In this document: in pieces, positions 23,024 through 32,950 of the stretch
How the letters are laid out: the number at the start of each line of letters is the position of its first letter
Numbering within the stretch: the stretch's first letter is position 1
Assembly: GCA_014843695.1 (NCBI GenBank)
Contig: CM026400.1
Coordinates: 18,056,294 to 18,120,293 of the forward strand
Reading direction: 5' to 3'
Source of the DNA: Archivesica marissinica
Lineage: Eukaryota > Mollusca > Bivalvia > Venerida > Vesicomyidae
DNA length: 64,000 nucleotides
Translations under genes and position numbers: made by a program
The notes under the pieces: model-generated
What the model was told of the DNA's origin: nothing
Seen by the model: only the letters and a program-made list of their open reading frames with translations
The model's database searches: none

Positions 23024-23274
23024 ACAGACGGATATGTAGTCCAGTGGTAACACGCTGGACTGGTTATCCAGGGATCGCAGGTTCGATCCACCGTCTGACC
23101 CTAATAAAATTAACATTCTTTCAGATTGGACTTTAATCCGAGGTCTCGTGTCAGTGCTTTACACCGTGTGCGTAAAAGAACCAGGGGAGACTCTGGAATG
23201 GGTCTCTGTCTGTATCATTGCACTACCGTCCAACAATCTAAAATGACTAATCTCTTTAGGAGGCGTCGCTCATA

Positions 23275-23453
23275 TAGTCCGGCAGAACCTGGGTTGGACC
23301 TGGATTTGTTGTCTTAAGTTTTTTTTTGGACTGATTTAGGTGGACTAATACATAGAGTTCCAAAATCTGTCGCATGACCCCCCGTCACCCTTGAGCATTT
23401 TCCGCCATCTTGAATTCAAAATGGCCGCCATGCACATTTTATGAAAAATGCAG
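23275..23453 (+). repeat. Left TIR of transposon 2
   Basis: Inverted partner of 27463-27645. It ends inward at GAAAAATGCAG. It includes GCCATCTTGAATTCAAAATG and GGCCGCCATG, which look like two divergent YY1-type (AAnATGGC) sites. Confidence 0.88.
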
Positions 23454-24033
23454 TTACTGATCAATACAGTTTACTTTCTGAGAACAGAGTGCCATTTTAG
23501 CAACATTATAATGAGGGCAAGCTCCAAAATGTTCAAGATACTATTAATAATGCATTTTCTGTACATAACAATGTTGGTACAATGAAATCAATATGGTCGC
23601 CATCATCAAATAATATTGATATTTAATGGAAATGTATATATGATCCTTCAATTACCTTTACCTCTATATTAATTTGTGACTTGTTTAATATATTTTACAA
23701 ATATAATGCATGAATAATGCATCTATAGCTTTATTTTTAAGAATATGTCAATAATAAATGTAATATATATAAACAAGCACGTGTTGTGCAAATATTTCCA
23801 TTCAATTATGTATAGATTATTTCCCCAAAAAAGTCCTAAAGTTAGAACTGCATTTTGTTTCTTTGTAACTTTAAAACCCTATAAACTAAACCTAATATAC
23901 TTTGTTTGTGTGCCTGCATGTAATCAGAGTAACCATGGAAGATGTAGTATAGTATTAGTAGTAGTAGCAATACCTTCCATTCCATAAAAGGCAGCAGATT
24001 ACAGGACAGCTAACAACTGGTATAAAAACAGTC
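23454..24033. other. AT-rich 5' leader of transposon 2
   Basis: Between the left TIR and the first gene remnant. No coding signal. A TATA-like run AATATATTTTACAAATATAAT is at about 23688-23708. The promoter is not identifiable. Confidence 0.45.
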
Positions 24034-26734
24034 ATGGCAAGTAAAGACGTCTGTTTCTTCCAGTGGATGTTTAACGGCGAAAATAAGGAATAGCAGTTCA
24101 TTGAATGTGGAGTTGCCCGCATAATAAGCATCATTAAGTGTAGTAAAATTTACAATGATGGTATTCATGAACAACTTGAAGAAGATCTACAACAAAACAG
24201 TGAATTTAAAATAAAGTGCCATAAAAACTGTCCATCAACTTATACCTCACCAACACAAACAAAAAGGTATATCAAGAGACAAGCATCAGAAACACATGGT
24301 TCACATGCTCCTGCAAAACAGAATGGGCAGTCTAGTAGTGTAAGCTGTGACTTTAAACTGCAGTGTCTATTCTGTGCAAAAGAATGCCTTCTAAAGAAAG
24401 ACCCTACAAATCCAACTAGTTGGCGAGAAGCATACTTGTTCCGTCAGATTCTGAAGAAAAGGTGACAAAAAACAATTAAACAGTCTATTTTGGATATTTG
24501 TGACAAAAGAAATGATGAGTGGGCTATGGAGGTCAGAACACGTCTTGAAGGAGCAATCAGTGATCTGCATGAATCATGGTATCATGTAGACCAAATTTTT
24601 ATGTCAGAAAAGTCAGTAGTATCAGCTGTGAATTTGCAAACAATCCCAAATGAAGTGGATAGTGCTCTTCAGTCTTTGATTAAAAACATTGGTGAAGACT
24701 TTTGGTGATGATCTGTTAGTGCTGTCCTCACCTGGTATAGCTAGCATAATTGTGTTCCGAAGCAAAGCCTCCAATGTTCTAAAGTTAGTTGATGAGGAGG
24801 AGGAGGATATGGATGCTGCCATAACTAAAGTTTGTAAACAAATCAAAAGTGATGTGAAGGGTATACCAGTAGACAAAGAAAAGTATGATGCCCATATCAA
24901 CTGTGAAATGGGATTGGACTCCATGAGTTATACACTTATTGAACTGCTAGCAAGTTTATCTCCAAAGCTAGACAGGACACTTCTAGCTATATTGTTCAGT
25001 AATTAGTAGCTCTCTACATAACCATCCTACATCCTTACAGTTATCCCTTGGAGTTTTAATTCGAAGTTCAAAAGAGCTTGTGAGCAAAATGCATGATTAT
25101 GCAATAACCTGTTCTTATGATGAAGTTCTCCGTTTCAAGAAGTCGACAGCATTCGCAGCAGTGGAGCAAATGGTCGCAGATAACTTTGATACTGAGATAT
25201 CATCTCAAAATGGGAAATTGTCAACTCACTCATTAGCAGTACTGTTAACACAGGCAGAGCAGACTGTAGACATGATCGACAAGCAACAGAAAATCAAACG
25301 CATTAAGAAGAGAGTAATGTATGATCCCATTAACTTTGAAACAACTGTTCACAGATATAATGGACCAAAGAAGCCTGATGTGCATGGACCAAAGACGCCT
25401 GATGTGCACAACACTACACAATTGTGGGTTGATGTTGTAATCAAACCAGTGTTTATTATGATGATGTTTATCAGAGCAGAAAGAGAAGGAGATTGGTTGC
25501 TCCACCCAGATGTTTACAGACTTATGGTGCCATATTTCTTCGCAGCTGGGCATGTGTACTATGCACGGTATGGGCTATACTACCTCAGGTCCATGGAACA
25601 TCTACCTGATAATGTGCTGAAACCATTCTGAAAGGACAGCTGTTCCTGGTCTCTGGAATGGTATCTGGAGTGACATGTTCATAGAAACTACTTTTATGAG
25701 GTATGGGCATGGACAGTGAGGAATTATTGGTATCACACTTAAGCCAGAAACACTTAAAACCTGGGCATTAAGTCTCCACATATGCAGTCAACTGGCGGTA
25801 GACCTGTCTGACATGATTGATGGAGGAAAAGTTAATGTTCAAAGTTGTCACAAGGAGGAAAACAAAGGAAGGATTGCAAGTGATACAAAAGCCAGGGAAG
25901 GGATAAGGAAGAAACTTCAGCTCTGCATTGACCCCCCTTGATCCAACAAAGCATCCAGATGAGATAGTGAACATCATTAGTGGCAGACTAGGCTCATCAT
26001 CAGTTAATGTGCATGATGCTGTTGAAATAGGGACAACTCTGATGAAAGAGTATGAAAAGACATGCCCAGAAGGTTTTCATAAAACAATTCATAAGAAAGT
26101 AACAACCATGACAGCATCAAATAAACATATATGAGTGGATGATGAGAAAGTCTTTGATACAAGCCTTATCTACTCAAGAGTGATAGGGCTTCATGCCAGT
26201 TCCCGCAAAACAGACATCAATGGTGGGTCAATTGAATGTACCTTTATCTGCAGTAATAAAACAGGCTACACAATTTATGGCTACATGTTATGGACAGTCA
26301 GAATGTGATACCATGTCAACTGCACGCATCAATGTTTGGGCTGCTAAGACCTGGCAAAGGGTACGTACACCTCAACACCCAAACTCTGCTCCCTTCCTCC
26401 TACAACGCAGGCATTTGAGGAGAATGTCAAACGGGCACATCACCAAGCTTGCACATGGAGATCTCTGGAAAAGTTGGAGTCACCTAGACTTGACACAGAG
26501 AAATACGGATGGAAGAAAGATGAAACAAACAAAACGTTATTGCCAGTAACTGTTCCGGAGAACGTACCCCTTGCACCTGCTAACATATTGCGCCTTATTA
26601 AGTGTGGGTGTGAAAGTCAGGCTCCTTGTAGTTCTTCCAGGTGTGGCTGCATCAATGCAAAGCTTGCATGTACTTTATTCTGTGCCTGCCATGGAGTGAG
26701 TTGCTTCAATCCACATACCATTGACAATGTTTGA
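24034..26734 (+). pseudogene. Broken transposon protein, N-terminal Cys/His region to Cys-rich C-terminus
   Basis: A candidate ATG at 24034 opens a frame that runs to about 24700 with two in-frame stops (24091 TAG, 24463 TGA). It encodes a Cys/His-rich start (CHKNCPSTY, CLFCAKEC). The reading then shifts through 24689-25006, 25080-25631 (LRFKKSTA after SYDEV; FAAGHVYYARYGLYYLRSM), 25632-25900 (VPGLWNGIWSDMFIETTFMR), 25928-26134 (VHDAVEIGTTLMKEYEKTCP), 26135-26220 (DTSLIYSRVIGLHASSR), then ATCYGQSECDTMSTARINVW and LPPTTQAFEENVKRAH, ending with the Cys cluster. The segment that holds the nuclease motifs in transposon 1 is missing between about 26210 and 26240. At least two stops, four frameshifts and one internal deletion make it inactive. 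The function as transposase is inferred from its place inside TIRs. Confidence 0.88.
26590..26734 (+). other. C-terminal Cys cluster, transposon 2
   Basis: C-x-C-x5-C-x4-C-x-C-x6-C-x3-C-x-C-x4-C, nine cysteines including CGCINAKLACTLFCACHG. It is close to a CXC/tesmin half-domain and to the cluster at 2122-2270. Zinc or DNA binding is inferred. Confidence 0.65.
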
Positions 26735-26771
26735 TTATACTAAATAATAGAGTTGTTTCTTAATGCTCATG

Positions 26772-27432
26772 TGTATGTACCCACACGAAACTTGCGGTCG
26801 CAGAACAATGCTACTACACTCGTGGTGCCAAGAGGCCGCAAAGTCATGTACGGTGACAGAAGCTTTGCTACTGCTGCACCAAGACTATGGAATGCTCTCC
26901 CGGCAGGAATCAGAGAGTCTAGATCAGTATCTAGTCTTAAGACATCACTTAAAACACACTTGTTCTTACAAATACACGGACACTAAACTGGTGTGCATAT
27001 AGAAGTGTTTTGACAACTTCAACATTAAGAATGTTTGAAGTAGTTTTATCTTATTTATATTGTTTTAACAAACAATCCTTAAATCTTTTAATATATATAT
27101 CTGGTATACATATTCTTTAACTGCATATCTTAGTCTTATGGCGTATGCCTTTTAGTTCTTGCTTTGAAGTCCACCCACGCTTTCCCTCTTCTGCCATGGG
27201 GACAGGGTCTCTGGCAGGCGAGGGTGGGCCTGGTATGCGACCCTTACATTATTTTTTTTAAACCTCATTGACTAAGTTAGTTAGGATACATTTTTACATT
27301 ACTTTAAGTTATACTATTGTTTTATTACATGTTTTACTGTTTTTACCTGCAGACTCTTATTGTAAAGCACCTTTGAACGTATCTGATATGAAAAGGGTGC
27401 TATATAAATGTGGTATAATAATAATAATAAAA
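26772..27432 (+). mobile_element. 5'-truncated LINE with reverse-transcriptase ORF C-terminus
   Basis: The first 70 codons are the typical end of a non-LTR retrotransposon ORF2: RNLRSQNN, VPRGRKVMYGDRSFATAAPR, LWNALPAGIRESRSVSSLKT, LKTHLF. The 3' UTR ends with a hairpin (AGCACCTTT / AAAGGGTGCT at about 27366-27403), then ATATAAATG and an (ATA)n tail, as in L2/CR1-type elements. ATG(C/T)TCATG at 26763-26771 and 27433-27441 is a likely 9-bp target duplication. It lies between the transposon 2 gene and right TIR. Confidence 0.85.
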
Positions 27433-27462
27433 ATGTTCATGAATTTCATGTGTGTTATACAT

Positions 27463-27645
27463 CTGCATTTCATTTTGATGGCGGCCATTTTGAAATCAAG
27501 ATGGCCGACAATGCTCAAGCATGACATGATGTCATGCGACAGTTTATGAAACTACATACCCTACTCTAACATAATAAGCAATAAAAAAAAACTTAAGACA
27601 ACAAAACCAGGTCCAGCTTATATCTTGGGTTTGGCTGCCGGACTA
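27463..27645 (-). repeat. Right TIR of transposon 2
   Basis: Mirror of the left TIR; outer end GGCTGCCGGACTA. It has an extra segment of ~20 bp near the end (CCAGCTTATATCTTGGG) and a longer stretch around ATAATAAGC compared with the left. Confidence 0.88.
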
Positions 27646-27699
27646 ATATGGGCAACCGGTAGCGTCGATAAATAAACGTAACACATACAAGATATTGAT

Positions 27700-27880
27700 T
27701 ATTTTAGATTTAGATAGTGCAATGACACAGATAGTCTCCCCTGGTTCTTTTACGTGCACGATATAAAGAACCGACACGTGACCTCGGTTTAAAGTCGCAT
27801 CTGAAAGACTGTTAATATTAATATGGTCAGACGGGGGATCGAACCTGCGATCACTGGATTTGCAGTCCAGTAAGAAGTAG
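27700..27880 (-). mobile_element. SINE B, 3' truncated
   Basis: Reverse copy with CCCCTGGTTCTTTTACGTGC, ACCTCGGTTTAAAGTCGC and B-box GGGGATCGAACCTGCGATC. It is followed by a microsatellite. Confidence 0.85.
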
Positions 27881-27884
27881 TAGT

Positions 27885-27990
27885 AATAATAATAATAATA
27901 ATAATAATTATAATAATAATAATAATAATAATAAATAATAAATAATAATAATAATAATGAAAATAATATTAATAATAATAAAGACTTTAT
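27885..27990. repeat. (AAT)n microsatellite
   Basis: Interrupted AAT/ATA units directly after the SINE B head. Confidence 0.93.
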
Positions 27991-28247
27991 TTTACGAGGG
28001 AACTCATTTAACAAAAAGTATTCTACCATGAGACCATTAACATAATATTATATACAAATCAAATGCAATCAAAAGATAGGACTATAAGTGAAAATGGAAT
28101 TATATAGTAATGTTTAAGCTGAAAAGTAGAGAAACTATATTTAATTTATTGAACTTGTTATCAAAACTGTTCAAGCAAATTAAGAATGTAAAAGCAGGTT
28201 TGATATCTTGATATGGAAAGCTGGTAACGAATACAATGAGAAATATC

Positions 28248-28375
28248 GGACAGTTACTGCCCCTGAATACTACCTAAAAAAGATAGGTTTTTATTGTTGT
28301 TTTCTTTGCACATTTCATCCACTTTCTCGCGAAATCTGAATTTATCTGCCAAGGGAGGTAATAGAAAAAACCAGC
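28248..28375 (+). mobile_element. Dispersed element Q, internally deleted
   Basis: It has both outer parts of element Q: CAGTTACTGCCCCTGAATAC, TTTGCACATTTCATCCACTT and TATCTGCCAAGGGAGGTAAT. The middle ~220 bp found in the copies at 20775 and 46366 is absent. Confidence 0.7.
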
Positions 28376-28820
28376 GATATATCGCATTGTATGATAGCAA
28401 TTTATGTTAGAAATTCTGACATGAATATGACAATGCGTAGACAATATGGCAATGAAGCGTGTAGATAAACTATAAGTTATCAGTAAGAGGAATATGCTGC
28501 AACCGTGTACAGGCAAGAATGATGGTGCAGTCACAGACACTTGCTGAATGATCCATTAGCATGTTGGTGCCAATCCGTGTCTGAAATAATGCTGGAAGGG
28601 GCACCCACGGGGTAATAGTCCACCAATACTATCTAGAGAAGCGCCATATGAATTGAGCTGTATGTGCGATTTTTGACACCCACCAAAACAAAAATATCAA
28701 CAACTTTGCCATTTAGCTATTGGAAAAAAAGTTTGTAAAATGTTCCATAGACATCACCATTCTTCAAGTTGTAAACACAGTACAACACATTATATGCAAA
28801 CACTAAAGAACTACAGATTA
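28376..28820. other. Spacer, no gene
   Basis: Unique sequence with no recognised element or reading frame of interest. Confidence 0.5.
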
Positions 28821-28822
28821 AC

Positions 28823-29112
28823 TTGTATTAAGAGACCATCAAAATGGAAGGGCAAACGTGTTATCTAAGCAGCAATGGTCTATTAATACAGACTAATTTG
28901 TTCTTTAACAACACAGGTTGGAACAAAAATAGTGGTCTCTTAATACAAGTGGTCTCTTAATACAAGTGTTCTCTTAATACAAGTGGTCTCTTAATACAAG
29001 TGGTCTCTTAATAAAAATGGTCTCTTAATACAAGTGGTCTCTTAATACAAGTGGTCTCTTAGTACAAGGGGTCTCTTAATAGACGTGGTCTTGCGAGCAA
29101 GTTTGACTGTAC
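28823..29112. repeat. 17-bp GGTCTCTTAATACAAGT repeat with inverted arm
   Basis: About nine copies of GTGGTCTCTTAATACAA at 28937-29090. One inverted copy (ACTTGTATTAAGAGACCATC) lies upstream at 28822-28841. The array ends in GCAAGTTTGACTGTA, a motif also found near 34250, 49370, 55300-56820 and 63785. Confidence 0.88.
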
Positions 29113-29422
29113 GCGCACTATCCAAACCATGATGTTAGCTTACATGTATGCCATCTGGATAGTAGTATTGCTTTTCTAGACGAATGGGAATTTATGTGAT
29201 AAGAATTACTGCTATGTATTCGTATTATAGGTATTAAAAGTGTCCAATTGTAATCAGGGGAACTAGTTCCAAGCTTCCACTGGTGTGGCGCATAGAAATA
29301 CAGACCAGAAAGGACTAGATCAATCTATTTACGCAGTTGAAATTCTACAACAATAATTGACAAATCTGCTAATTGTTTTGTTTGTTGGGGGGGGGTTAAA
29401 ATCGCACCAACAGCTTAAGTCA

Positions 29423-29575
29423 TATGGCGCCTCCGTTGTCGAGTTGTTAAAGTCGCTGACTTGTATGCCACTGTAACCTATCATAACTGATGGTCACTGG
29501 TTCGAGCTATTATTGACGGAGGTAGACCCCGGGTGTCTCTTCGATGAGTAATTCAGGCACGGACGGGTACCAATA
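29423..29575 (+). mobile_element. SINE D/E chimera fragment
   Basis: Leu/Ser-like head GTCGAGTTGTTAAAGTCGCTG with CACTGGTTCGAGC resembles the SINE D head at 52817. The following GGAGGTAGACCCCGGGTGTC resembles SINE E body. Confidence 0.6.
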
Positions 29576-30002
29576 TGTTAATGAACCATTCACCAAGTGT
29601 GCGCGTGTATCTGCGTGTGTATGTGGCGTGCAGTGTACATCGTAAATCTATGACAAAACGCACGTTCTCCATCTCGCTAACAAACATTATAAATTCATGC
29701 TAAAACCTGAGTAGGAGTGAAAATAATGGTTTGAAATAGTTAAACCATATAAATACAGTCTCAATATCCTCAGAACATGTTGAAGCCATACAAAAAAGCC
29801 GCATTAAAATAACATTAGATGTGAACGCAAAGTTGTCGTAAATGCTAGTTGCTGGAATTTAATCACAGTGTGAACAATGCTTACGCATTGGCTGTGTTCT
29901 CCACATGCGCTATCGTCGGTGTACCCGGCAGTAGGAACGGGGCTGCGTGTGTACGTGAGTCGTATCGTGCGTTAGCAAATCTGCGTGCTAGTGGAATAAC
30001 GC
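29576..30002. other. Spacer, no gene
   Basis: No repeat or coding sequence recognised. Confidence 0.45.
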
Positions 30003-30345
30003 CAAAGTTGTGGATATAATTTGATGAAACTTTGGGATATATAGAGGCTTGATCCGTGATTTTGGGAGTAATCATGCATGTGTCCGAATTCTAGCATGTG
30101 TCCGAAATCAAGCATGTGTCCAAAATCATGCATGTATCCGAAATAATGCATGTGTCCGAAATCAAGCATGTATCCGAAATAATGCATGTGTTCGAAATCA
30201 AGCATTTGTCAAATACCAGTGTGTGTGGGGGCGGGGGGGGGGGGCATTTCTCCGAGTTTGTTTATGTTTATATTTTTGCTATGCGTTTTTTTTTTATTGG
30301 GGTGGGTGGCAAAGTCTTGCTACAGCTACACAGCCTTTCGTTTTT
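30003..30345 (+). mobile_element. Dispersed element R, copy 2, with internal minisatellite
   Basis: Homologue of 21430-21790: AGTTGTGGATATAATTTGATG, GATTTTGGGAGTAATCATGC, ATACCAGTGTGTG, TTCTCCGAGTTTGTTTATGT, ATTGGGGTGGG, GCTACAGCTACACAG. In this copy the segment GCATGTGTCCGAAATCAA is amplified to about seven 19-21-bp units; copy 1 has about two. Confidence 0.78.
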
Positions 30346-30368
30346 GGGCGAAATCAGGCAACACATGA

Positions 30369-30500
30369 GGTCAGGGCTGTCAGGGCGGTCAGGGCTGTCA
30401 GGGCGGCCAGGGCTGTCAGGACGGTCAGGGCTGTCAGGGCGGTCAGGACTGTCAGGGCGGTCAGGGCGGTCAGGACTTCACGGCGGTCACGGCGGTCAGT
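30369..30500. repeat. 9-bp G-rich minisatellite
   Basis: About 14 copies of GTCAGGGCG / GTCAGGGCT. Being a multiple of three it keeps frames open (VRAVRAVRA), which has no coding meaning here. Confidence 0.93.
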
Positions 30501-30689
30501 AGGAATGCAACTCTTTTGCTATTCTATAGCTTTTGTTTTTGGATCATTCAAATCATAACGCCATTTGTATGCTGAAATAGCAGGGAATGAATCCAACGAT
30601 TGCAAATGAGCCACATGACTGTGTTTATGCCCAAACGACGAATTATTGTGATAGTCGAACGTGGTTTATACACATGTGTTTATTGGTGT

Positions 30690-30940
30690 TTAAAGTCGCA
30701 CCAACAGCTTAGTATACGAATCTCCAGTTATTATTGGAGGAGGAAGACCTCAGGTACCCCTCTGAAGAAGTATTGTCGTCTCGGACGGGCATCAGGTAGA
30801 ACCACTGACCTACCACAAGCCAGCTGGATAGCTTCCTCTAATTAAATAATTCGACAACCCCTCGATTCGATCGTACAACGATGAGGTGCAAGTGATTTGA
30901 TGACAGCGACCATATCCACCCGGTCACTGAGGCCTCTGGT
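30690..30940 (-). mobile_element. SINE E
   Basis: Reverse copy: TTTAAAGTCGCACCAACAGC, TTATTGGAGGAGGAAGACC, CCACAAGCCAGCTGGATAGC, then the head with TCGATTCGATCGTACAACG. Confidence 0.75.
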
Positions 30941-31250
30941 TTATACACATTTATTTTACCTAGATTGCGAAACAGGTTTTGCAACATTGGAGTAAAGTAA
31001 TCGCTCCCGAGACCAGTCCTGATTCCTGATGGAATCTATCGCCATGAGGAAGAGAGAGAGGCAATGTGGATTTAGGTACCTTGCCTAAGGACACACCCAT
31101 GGTGGTTCTGACGGGGATTTAGGTACCTTGCCTAAGGACACACCCATCGTGGTTCTGACGGGGATTTAGGTACCTTGCCTAAGGACACACCCATCGTCGT
31201 TCTGACGGGTCTTTAGCTCACAACCTCTCGGTTACAACACGGATTCCGTA
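30941..31250 (-). mobile_element. SINE A with internal 47-bp triplication
   Basis: Reverse copy. The segment from GATTTAGGTACCTTGCC to GGTTCTGACGGG is repeated three times with an exact 47-bp period (31069, 31116, 31163). Only one such unit exists in other SINE A copies. Confidence 0.85.
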
Positions 31251-31335
31251 ATCAGTATACTCCGATGGCTCCACGAACACAATGTATGTATAGGATATAT
31301 GCAGAAAACGATGCAATATCTATAATATTGGACTG

Positions 31336-31553
31336 TCGTTTAAGCTTTATTTATTTTACAACGATTGCAAAGCAAGTTCTAACAACTTATATTAATAACT
31401 CTCGTTGGCGCGGATGAAAGCGTAAATGTGGTCATTTGTGTGAGAGGAAACCGGAGCACCCGGAGAAAAACCACACGTCCGATCTGGCGACCACCGTACT
31501 GTCTCACATACTTTCCGGGCTGAGGATCGAACCCGGGTTTCATTGGTGAGTGC
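31336..31553 (-). mobile_element. SINE C
   Basis: Reverse copy from TTTATTTATTTTACAACG to GGATCGAACCCGGGTTTC and ATTGGTGAG; the A-box end is missing. Confidence 0.88.
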
Positions 31554-31630
31554 AATATTAATAATGGACTGCAAGTACAAATGTATGACGGCACGTAAGT
31601 GTTTTAAATAGCAATAACGATTATGTGCTT

Positions 31631-31865
31631 AGTTTATACAAATTTATTTTAGCTCGATTGCGAAACAAGTTCTTTCAACTTATATTAATCACTCTGGAGA
31701 CCTCATTCCTGATGGAATCCATCGCCACGAGGGAGAGAGAAGAGGCAACGTGGAATTTAAAGGCCTTGCCTAAGGGCACAATCGTAACGGCTCCAGCGGG
31801 GCTCGAACTCCGGACCTTTCTCACCTGAAGCGAACGCGCATCCACTGCGCTATCACGACTTCCAC
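31631..31865 (-). mobile_element. SINE A, full length
   Basis: One of the best preserved copies: AGTTTATACAAATTTATTTT to CACTGCGCTATCACGACTTC, with all boxes. The flanks GATTATGTGCTT and GATTAATTGTGTTT may be a damaged target duplication. Confidence 0.92.
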
Positions 31866-31874
31866 GATTAATTG

Positions 31875-31996
31875 TGTTTGTAGAGGTTGGTGCACCAAAT
31901 ACAGGTTAACCGCTGGAGCCTGGCCAGGAAAGATGTTGTTAGGTAAACTGTCCGTCGCTCAAATGGGCAACCGGTAGTGACGTTAAATAAACTTAA
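31875..31996 (+). mobile_element. SINE D, 3' part
   Basis: GTTGGTGCACCAAATACAGG, GGTTAACCGCTGGAGCC, TGTTGTTAGGTAAACTG and a SINE B-like end GGGCAACCGGTAGTGACG. The head is missing. Confidence 0.75.
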
Positions 31997-32541
31997 AATT
32001 AAAACAAAAAAGTGCTCAATGCGGCGCGGGCTGACGCATTTAGCCCGTCGTGTACTTTATGCATTGTAAATCACGACACTGATCTACTCTTTTTGCACTA
32101 CTATACGCGATGCGCGGCGCACTATATGTGGCCTTATCAAGTATAATGATCTTTCACTCGATCGTCTTGTCAAGTTAAAGTGGATTACGTCCACAGATAG
32201 GCATACAATTTTACATGAGTTGGCGATTGTTCAGTAGTCAATGAGCTAACGTCATGGGAAATAAATGACACACTATTTCAATACTCGTGGAAATAAATCA
32301 CTTGCGCATGAGCGAGTTCTCGCCATCGGGGAAACATTTACAAGGATTGGAATCATCGCATATCCTGTCCAGCGCAGTTCCACCAGTCAGGTACCTTCTC
32401 ATCCATGCTGATTAATGTGTTCAGCGTGATACGCCTTTGATGTGGTTAATGTGTAGGAATCGGTGGCTCTAATGCAAACAAATGCAAATTACATATACAC
32501 AGTGATTGTCTTTGATATAAGCACATGTATGCCATATCTGG
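31997..32541. other. Spacer, no gene
   Basis: No recognised element. Slightly richer in CpG around 32018-32060 (GCGGCGCGGGCTGACGC). Confidence 0.45.
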
Positions 32542-32903
32542 AAGTCGTGATAGCACAGTGGATGCGCTTTCGCTCCAGGTGCGAAAGGTCCGGAGTTCGA
32601 GCCCCGCTGGTGTACTTGCGATTGTGTCCTTAGGCACGGCATTTAAATTCCACGGGGCCTCTTCTCTCTCCCTCGTGGCGATGGATTCCATCAGGAATGA
32701 GGTCTCAAATGTGCGAAATGCCTGAAGTTCGAGCCCCGCTGGAGCCGTTACGATTGTGTCCTTAGGCACGGCATTTACATTCCACATGCCTCTTCTATCT
32801 CCCTCATGGCGATGGATTCCATCAGGAATGAGGTCTCTCGAGTGATTAATATAAGTTGTAAGAACTTGTTTCGCAATCGAGCTAAAATAACTTTGTATTA
32901 ACA
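32542..32903 (+). mobile_element. SINE A dimer
   Basis: Head and body (TAGCACAGTGGATGCGC ... CATCAGGAATGAGGTCTC) are followed at about 32706 by a second partial head with its own B box (GTTCGAGCCCCGCTGG), a second body and a single tail. The order is head-body-partial head-body-tail. Confidence 0.87.
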
Positions 32904-32950
32904 TGTATGGCGGGGATCGCTAATATATGATTTTCTTTTATGCTTTCCAA

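Larger units (their letters stand above)
23275..27645 (+). mobile_element. DNA transposon 2 with ~180-bp TIRs and 3-bp TSD
   Basis: A 4.37-kb element. Ends are TAGTCCGGCAG and CTGCCGGACTA. Inside both ends, in mirror order, lie GGACCTGG, TTGTTGTCTTAAGTTTTTTT, CTGTCGCATGAC, TTGAGCATT, GCCATCTTGA and AAAATGGCCGCCAT. The interrupted SINE B defines the boundaries exactly and gives a 3-bp ATA duplication (23272-23274 and 27646-27648). It carries a broken gene (24034-26734) of the same family as transposon 1, and a 5'-truncated LINE (26772-27432). A 3-bp duplication and a protein with an XPG-like relative fit the Academ superfamily as I recall it; CACTA and Zator also make 3-bp duplications. Confidence 0.9.
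23024..27690 (+). mobile_element. SINE B interrupted by transposon 2
   Basis: The 5' part (23024-23274) has head GTAGTCCAGTGGTAACACGC, B box GGTTCGATCCACCG and body up to GGCGTCGCTCATA. The 3' part resumes at 27646-27690 with ATATGGGCAACCGGTAGCG and AAATAAACG. Between them lies transposon 2. ATA is duplicated at the break, as in a 3-bp target duplication. The head has a Thr(GGT)-like anticodon loop in its family consensus. Confidence 0.9.

Noticed and set aside
23030..23096. tRNA-Thr-like gene
   Set aside because: It is the head of a SINE B: the body and tail follow directly, and the same unit recurs many times. Other tRNA-like heads were rejected for the same reason.
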